NCBI GenBank assembly: GCA_018432645.1
Contig: JAHDSP010000368.1
Span: 1 to 9,295, forward strand
From: Bacteroidales bacterium
Lineage (GTDB): Bacteria > Bacteroidota > Bacteroidia > Bacteroidales > DTU049
DNA: 9,295 nt
Direction: 5' to 3'
Of this stretch, positions 6,290 to 9,295 are shown in pieces. How positions within the stretch are numbered: the first letter of the stretch is position 1; each line of letters begins with the position of its first letter. Below the pieces are notes generated by a model. That model did not search any database. It was not told where the DNA came from and saw nothing but the letters and a program-made list of their open reading frames with translations. The position numbers and the translations under genes were made by a program.

Positions 6290-7022
6290 ACTTCTTAATA
6301 TTCTGTAAATCCTCGGGAGTATCTATGCTTATACTTTTATAATCTGTATTCATCACATAAATGCTATAGCCATTGTCTAACCATCTAAGTTGTTCTAATT
6401 TTTCAGTCTCTTCTAGCAATGTAGGTTTTAGCTTGGTTAATTCATTGAGAATTTTTTTTTCATAAACATAAATGCCAATATGCTTCTTATAAGGATATAC
6501 ATTTAACCATTCCTTGCAATCTAAATCTCTGTTGTATGGAATAATAGAACGACTGAAATATAAAGCTTTACCATTGAGATCTGTAGTGATTTTAATATTA
6601 TTAGGAGAGAATAATTCATCAAAATTCTCAAAAGACGTCGCTGCAGTAGCTAATTTTATTTTTTTATCTGAAACGAAATCTATCAAATCATCTATTAATT
6701 TAGGAGAAATAAAAGGTTCATCACCTTGAATATTAAAAATATAGTCATTATTGGGAATATTCAAAATATTTGCAGCTTCATTTACACGTTCAGTACCATT
6801 TCTGTGATTCACATCAGTAATTATAGCATTGTATCCATGATTATTTACTACATCATAAATACGATTATCGTCAGTAGCCACATAAATGTTTTTGATTTTA
6901 GTTTTAGATACATTATTTAATACATGAATGATCATCGGTAATCCATCTATTTGAGCTAATGGTTTACCTACAAAGCGAGTGCTTCCATACCTAGCTGGTA
7001 TTATTGCCCAAAAATTATTCAT
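6279..7022 (-). CDS. kdsB: 3-deoxy-manno-octulosonate cytidylyltransferase (CMP-Kdo synthetase)
   Basis: A 247-residue cytoplasmic enzyme that activates Kdo with CTP to CMP-Kdo, the donor for lipid A glycosylation. Motifs: IIPARYGSTRFVGKPL (7-22, the CTP-binding loop), VATDDNRI (48-55), HRNGTERVNEAA (73-84, where the usual SGT reads NGT), FNIQGDEPFI (96-105, with the Mg-binding Asp), YFSRSIIPYNRD (155-166), KHIGIYVY (180-187) and EETEKLEQLRWLDNG (204-218). Length is normal for the family. ATG at 7022 is chosen; a GTG immediately before it (7025) would add one residue. A -7 box at 7048-7041 supports either. It runs towards the kdsD-kdsA-peptidase operon and overlaps the peptidase gene tail to tail by 11 bp, so it is close to its pathway partners but separately transcribed. 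The related NeuA (CMP-sialate) family is excluded by the HIGIY and LEQLRWL motifs. Confidence 0.95.
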   Translation of the reverse strand: MNNFWAIIPARYGSTRFVGKPLAQIDGLPMIIHVLNNVSKTKIKNIYVATDDNRIYDVVNNHGYNAIITDVNHRNGTERVNEAANILNIPNNDYIFNIQGDEPFISPKLIDDLIDFVSDKKIKLATAATSFENFDELFSPNNIKITTDLNGKALYFSRSIIPYNRDLDCKEWLNVYPYKKHIGIYVYEKKILNELTKLKPTLLEETEKLEQLRWLDNGYSIYVMNTDYKSISIDTPEDLQNIKKFIV

Positions 7023-7040
7023 CACTTTATAATATTATTA

Positions 7041-7048
7041 CAAAGGTA
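7041..7048 (-). promoter_or_regulatory. Predicted -7 promoter box TACCTTTG for kdsB
   Basis: The minus strand reads TACCTTTG, matching TAnnTTTG, 18 nt before the ATG at 7022. It sits 34 bp from the divergent -7 box at 7083-7090, so the two promoters share one short control region. Confidence 0.55.
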
Positions 7049-7082
7049 ATTGATTTTTTTCATCAGTATAATATTCAATTAT

Positions 7083-7090
7083 TACATTTG
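7083..7090 (+). promoter_or_regulatory. Predicted -7 promoter box TACATTTG for the serine hydrolase gene
   Basis: TACATTTG matches TAnnTTTG, and the ATG at 7098 begins 7 nt after its last base, exactly the spacing seen in front of kdsD. This implies a leaderless or nearly leaderless mRNA. It also decides the start, because the upstream in-frame ATG at 7050 lies before the promoter box. Confidence 0.55.
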
Positions 7091-7097
7091 CAAAAAA

Positions 7098-8228
7098 ATG
7101 AATATTTTGAAAAAAGGAATAATTTTATCTACTCTAGCCTTTACTCTAAATAGCTGTTATATTGGCAGAATGGTTGTTTATAATGTAGCTGACATAAATG
7201 ATTATAAAAAATTCCCTCAAATGCCTATTCACACTAAAGATCCTCAACCACTGAAAATTAATTATATATCTCCTAGTGATAATTGGTTCTCACCAGACTT
7301 TCTTATAAAGAAAAATAAAAAAAAATTTAAAAATATTCATACATTTATGGATATGCTCCAGGTGAGCGAAACAAATGCTTTTTTAATTTTAAAACATGAT
7401 ACTATTATTTATGAATATTATGCACCTGGATATGATGCCAGCTCTATACATACATCTTTTTCAGTAAATAAAAGTGTTATAGCTCTACTGCTAGGGATAG
7501 CAATAGATGAGGGATATATAAATAGTGTAGATGATCCGATTACTAAATACATTAGCGATTTTGAAGATAAAAATATGAGTAAGGTTACCCTTAGACATTT
7601 ATTAGATATGAAGTCTGGATTAAAATTCGATGAAAATTATTTTAATCCTTTTGCAGAAATTGGTAAATATTATTATGGTAATAATCTAAAAGGAAAAATT
7701 CGTAAATTAAAATTAATTAAAGAACCTGGATTAGAATATAAATATCAGAGTGTCAATACTTTATTGCTAGGATTAGCTATAGAGAATGCCACAGGTACTC
7801 CATTGTATCAATACTATGAAACTAAATTATGGCAACCTCTACATATGGAATATGACGCTACTTTAAATGTAGATGATACAAAGAATCTTACGGCAAAAGC
7901 TTTTTGTGGTTTAAATGCGAGAGCCAGAGATTACGCTAAAATTGGATTAGTTTGTTTGAATAAGGGTAATTATATGGGTAATCAGATAATACCTGAGAAA
8001 TGGATTAATGAAATAATGGATGTAGAACAGCCTATAGATGGAGAGATATCTTATCATTATCATTGGAGAATAGATGCAGATGGTAATTTGCTGGCAGCGG
8101 GCCTTTTAGGACAATATATTTGCATAAGCTATAAAAATGATTTGGTTATTGTACGATTAGGAGCAAAGGAAGGTGATATCAATTGGAAAGGCTATATGAG
8201 ATACTTAGTCAATAATATTTATAAGTAA
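7098..8228 (+). CDS. Serine hydrolase lipoprotein, beta-lactamase class C / NylB-like fold
   Basis: A 376-residue lipoprotein of the serine beta-lactamase/esterase superfamily. Residues 1-20 form a lipoprotein signal (MNILKKGIILSTLAFTLNSC) with the acylated Cys at 20. The catalytic S-x-x-K is S122-V-N-K125, followed by the helix ALLLGIAIDEGYINSVDDPI. LRHLLDMKSGLKFDE (165-179) is the usual HLL-x-M-x-SGL segment, and PGLEYKYQSVNTLLLGLAIENATG (210-233) carries the second motif with Y216 and N220. The third motif, normally KTG or HxG, is replaced by AGLLGQYI (334-341), a pattern seen in NylB/6-aminohexanoate-dimer hydrolase-like proteins. The length is typical. Start: ATG at 7098 gives a clean signal peptide directly after a -7 box, whereas ATG at 7050 would add 16 residues spanning that box. 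It probably hydrolyses amide or ester bonds in the periplasm or at the surface; substrate unknown, and a role in beta-lactam resistance is not indicated. Confidence 0.88.
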   Translation: MNILKKGIILSTLAFTLNSCYIGRMVVYNVADINDYKKFPQMPIHTKDPQPLKINYISPSDNWFSPDFLIKKNKKKFKNIHTFMDMLQVSETNAFLILKHDTIIYEYYAPGYDASSIHTSFSVNKSVIALLLGIAIDEGYINSVDDPITKYISDFEDKNMSKVTLRHLLDMKSGLKFDENYFNPFAEIGKYYYGNNLKGKIRKLKLIKEPGLEYKYQSVNTLLLGLAIENATGTPLYQYYETKLWQPLHMEYDATLNVDDTKNLTAKAFCGLNARARDYAKIGLVCLNKGNYMGNQIIPEKWINEIMDVEQPIDGEISYHYHWRIDADGNLLAAGLLGQYICISYKNDLVIVRLGAKEGDINWKGYMRYLVNNIYK

Positions 8229-8293
8229 TTTTTAGGGAAAAAAAGTGTTTATAAAATTTTATAGAGTGTAAATCAAAATATAACAAGTTAGAA

Positions 8294-8512
8294 TTACTGA
8301 TCTTCTTCGTCAAAAAATTCTTTAAAATCTGGGTAATCTGGCCATAGATCATCTATGCCATCGAATTCTTTTTCTTCATCTTCAATTTCGAGTAGATTTT
8401 GGATTAATTCTGTTGGTGCACCAGTTCTATATGCATAATCGAGCAATTCCTCTTTTGTGGCTGGCCATGGTGCATCTTCTAATTTAGAAGCTAATTCTAA
8501 AGTCCAATACAT
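8294..8512 (-). CDS. DUF2795-family small acidic protein
   Basis: A 72-residue cytoplasmic protein, starting MYWTLELASKLEDAPWPATK, with TKEELLDYAYRTGAPTELIQNLLEIEDEE (about 19-47) and a very acidic WPDYPDFKEFFDEEDQ tail. The LEDAPWPATKxELLDYA segment followed by an RTGAP turn is the DUF2795 pattern as I know it from many Bacteroidota, where the protein has nearly this length. Its function is unknown. It has one of the best promoters in the window (TTTG, 19 bp, TATCTTTG at 8568-8538) and a separate one from the upstream lipoprotein gene. It faces the serine hydrolase gene, with 65 bp between the two stops. No signal peptide, membrane segment or metal-binding motif is visible. Confidence 0.85.
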   Translation of the reverse strand: MYWTLELASKLEDAPWPATKEELLDYAYRTGAPTELIQNLLEIEDEEKEFDGIDDLWPDYPDFKEFFDEEDQ

Positions 8513-8537
8513 AAAACTCTTTTTTAAAAATAATTTG

Positions 8538-8568
8538 CAAAGATATATTATTTTTTTAATTATACAAA
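8538..8568 (-). promoter_or_regulatory. Full Bacteroidota-type promoter TTTG-N19-TATCTTTG for the DUF2795 gene
   Basis: On the minus strand TTTG (8568-8565) and TATCTTTG (8545-8538) are separated by exactly 19 bp, the consensus arrangement (TTTG, 19-21 bp, TAnnTTTG). The ATG at 8512 follows 25 nt after the box. This is the only promoter here where both elements are visible. The -33 element lies right after the stop of the upstream lipoprotein gene. Confidence 0.7.
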
Positions 8569-8569
8569 T

Positions 8570-8986
8570 CTAATATATTTTTGTATATACTGCAGTAATA
8601 GTATCTATTTTATTACCATCATTTACATAATAATCCAAATTAATAGTTGTTTTATTATTTTGCATTAATCCACTACCTCTCACATTTATTGTATTATTGC
8701 AAGCTAATTGTGATGGTATACCAATTGCTAAATCGTTTACTATAGCACTTACTTTTTCATTAGAGCCAAATTGATGGAAATTGTATAATTTTATATAAGT
8801 TTGGGTAGTACTATCTATTTTAATAATCACTTGATAGGCAAAGCCAGTATTTATCTCTTTACATTTCCAGGTGCCTGCGAAATATTCTCTAGTATCTTCT
8901 TCTTCATTATCATCTACACAAGATGTTAAAAATAAAGCTAATACGAAAAAAATCAATATTGCTGGTTTATACTTATTTGCAATCAT
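8570..8986 (-). CDS. Hypothetical lipoprotein with acidic export tether, lipocalin-like start
   Basis: A 138-residue protein with a lipoprotein signal: KYKP, then a hydrophobic stretch, then the lipobox LTSC with the acylated Cys at 23. The Cys is followed by VDDNEEEDTRE, a strongly acidic tether like the surface lipoprotein export signals described in Bacteroidota, so the mature protein may be displayed on the outer surface. The mature part opens with YFAGTWKCKE (about 35-44); the GTWK pattern at a first strand is common in lipocalin-like beta-barrel lipoproteins. The rest alternates hydrophobic and polar residues as beta strands do (YQVIIKID, TYIKLYNF, TTINLDYYV, TITAVYTKIY). Two further Cys residues (about 42 and 95) could form a disulfide. 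I cannot name a family. It ends 25 bp before the -7 box of the DUF2795 gene. Confidence 0.75.
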   Translation of the reverse strand: MIANKYKPAILIFFVLALFLTSCVDDNEEEDTREYFAGTWKCKEINTGFAYQVIIKIDSTTQTYIKLYNFHQFGSNEKVSAIVNDLAIGIPSQLACNNTINVRGSGLMQNNKTTINLDYYVNDGNKIDTITAVYTKIY

Positions 8987-9003
8987 CTTTGTGAAATTTT
9001 AAA

Positions 9004-9011
9004 CAAAATTA
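9004..9011 (-). promoter_or_regulatory. Predicted -7 promoter box TAATTTTG for the small lipoprotein gene
   Basis: The minus strand reads TAATTTTG, matching TAnnTTTG, 17 nt before the ATG at 8986. No -33 TTTG at 19-21 bp. The ISL3-like left end begins 32 bp further upstream. Confidence 0.5.
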
Positions 9012-9043
9012 ATGAAAAAAAATTATAAATCTATATTTATTTT

Positions 9044-9295
9044 GGTTCTATAACGTTTTGAGTGGGTAAATAAAAAAATAGTAAATTTGGATAAAAAAGA
9101 AATGAATTCAAAAGAGATATTTAGTTTGGCATTAAATATAGAAAAACCATGGTGTATCAAAGATATTATATTAGAAAAATTTAATGCGAACATAGTTTTT
9201 GATAAATTTCACGTAAATGAATCCTTTTATAAAGTATGGCAATTGGAGCGAAGGGAAAATAAAATGCTGAAAGGTCATAAATATACATTTTTAAA
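9044..9295 (+). mobile_element. Left end of an ISL3-family element, continuing beyond the window
   Basis: The terminal sequence GGTTCTATAACGTTTTGAGT lies 58 bp before a frame that encodes ISL3-transposase segments, the expected arrangement for an insertion sequence left end. The same terminus occurs at both ends of the miniature element at 2741-2972, which supports reading it as a terminal inverted repeat. The right end and any target duplication lie outside the window. Because the transposase frame is internally deleted, this copy is itself probably a non-autonomous derivative. Confidence 0.7.
9102..9295 (+). pseudogene. ISL3-family transposase with a large internal deletion (partial, open at the right edge)
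   Basis: ATG at 9102 opens a frame of 64 codons that reaches the edge. Residues 1-25 (EIFSLALNIEKPWCIKDIIL) match the start of ISL3 transposases, typically LALGL..PW.V..V.F. From residue 28 the frame jumps to NANIVFDKFHV (28-38) and then LERRENKMLKGHKYTFLK (48-65), which match the DKFHV, VRRxE and LKGxxYxxLKN segments from the middle of the DDE catalytic region. In full-length members of about 400 residues these blocks lie around 200 residues apart, so the zinc-binding and helix-turn-helix DNA-binding parts and the first catalytic Asp are probably lost. The deletion is in frame, with a junction near residues 26-29. The distances are from family memory, not an alignment. Transposition activity of this copy is very unlikely. 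Confidence 0.7.

Noticed and set aside
6514..6920. Two short plus-strand frames inside kdsB
   Set aside because: They are antisense shadows of a gene with complete family motifs.
7050..7097. In-frame ATG at 7050 as the start of the serine hydrolase
   Set aside because: It lies upstream of the -7 box at 7083-7090 and would put 16 extra residues before an otherwise perfect lipoprotein signal peptide.
8250..8263. TATAAAATTTTATA palindrome between the convergent hydrolase and DUF2795 genes as a bidirectional terminator
   Set aside because: It is only A/T pairs, 14 bp long, with no G/C stem and no adjacent T run; such palindromes are common by chance at this base composition.
1..9295. A new defence, toxin-antitoxin or biosynthetic system
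   Set aside because: All sizeable genes fall into familiar housekeeping or envelope families; the few unknown small proteins show no paired toxin-antitoxin layout, nuclease, helicase or synthase motifs.

Overview
The window looks like a piece of an AT-rich Bacteroidota chromosome (GC roughly 30% by eye, not counted). Four things point there: a secreted M1 peptidase with a C-terminal type IX secretion (Por) sorting domain; a small DUF2795-type protein; a bactofilin-AtpZ gene pair; and start sites without Shine-Dalgarno sequences but with the Bacteroidota -7 promoter box TAnnTTTG a short distance upstream. Two lipoproteins and three enzymes of the Kdo (lipopolysaccharide core sugar) pathway show a Gram-negative envelope.

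Layout. Positions 1-107 hold the start of an unrecognised minus-strand gene, with its own promoter and a perfect 38-bp palindrome upstream. Positions 325-1249 are a compact minus-strand operon: bactofilin, then AtpZ/AtpI-like, then a four-helix membrane protein, which resembles the head of a Bacteroidota ATP synthase operon but is not followed by atpB. Class II fumarase (fumC) lies at 1306-2697, minus. The 324-bp divergent intergenic region 2698-3021 is mostly filled by a 232-bp non-coding element with ISL3-like inverted ends that carries a nested CACAAAG-heptamer palindrome. Positions 3022-6289 form a plus-strand operon: single-domain arabinose-5-phosphate isomerase (KdsD type), Kdo-8-phosphate synthase (kdsA) and the M1 peptidase. 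kdsB follows on the minus strand, its stop overlapping the peptidase stop. A serine beta-lactamase-fold lipoprotein (7098-8228, plus), a DUF2795-type protein (8294-8512, minus) and a small acidic-tethered lipoprotein (8570-8986, minus) complete the gene set. The right edge (9044-9295) is the left end of an ISL3-family element whose transposase frame has a large internal deletion.

How the genes fit together. KdsD makes arabinose 5-phosphate from ribulose 5-phosphate, KdsA condenses it with PEP to Kdo-8-phosphate, and KdsB activates free Kdo as CMP-Kdo for lipid A glycosylation; the intervening phosphatase KdsC is not in the window. Fumarase is housekeeping TCA metabolism. The mobile-element story links two places: the element upstream of fumC and the ISL3 end at 9044 share 23 of 27 terminal bases, so the short element was probably mobilised by an ISL3 transposase.

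I see no new defence, CRISPR or biosynthetic system and no tRNA or rRNA. The points most worth a second look are the ISL3-derived miniature element with its nested palindrome, the internally deleted transposase, the uniform very short or absent leaders, and the apparent break in ATP synthase operon order.
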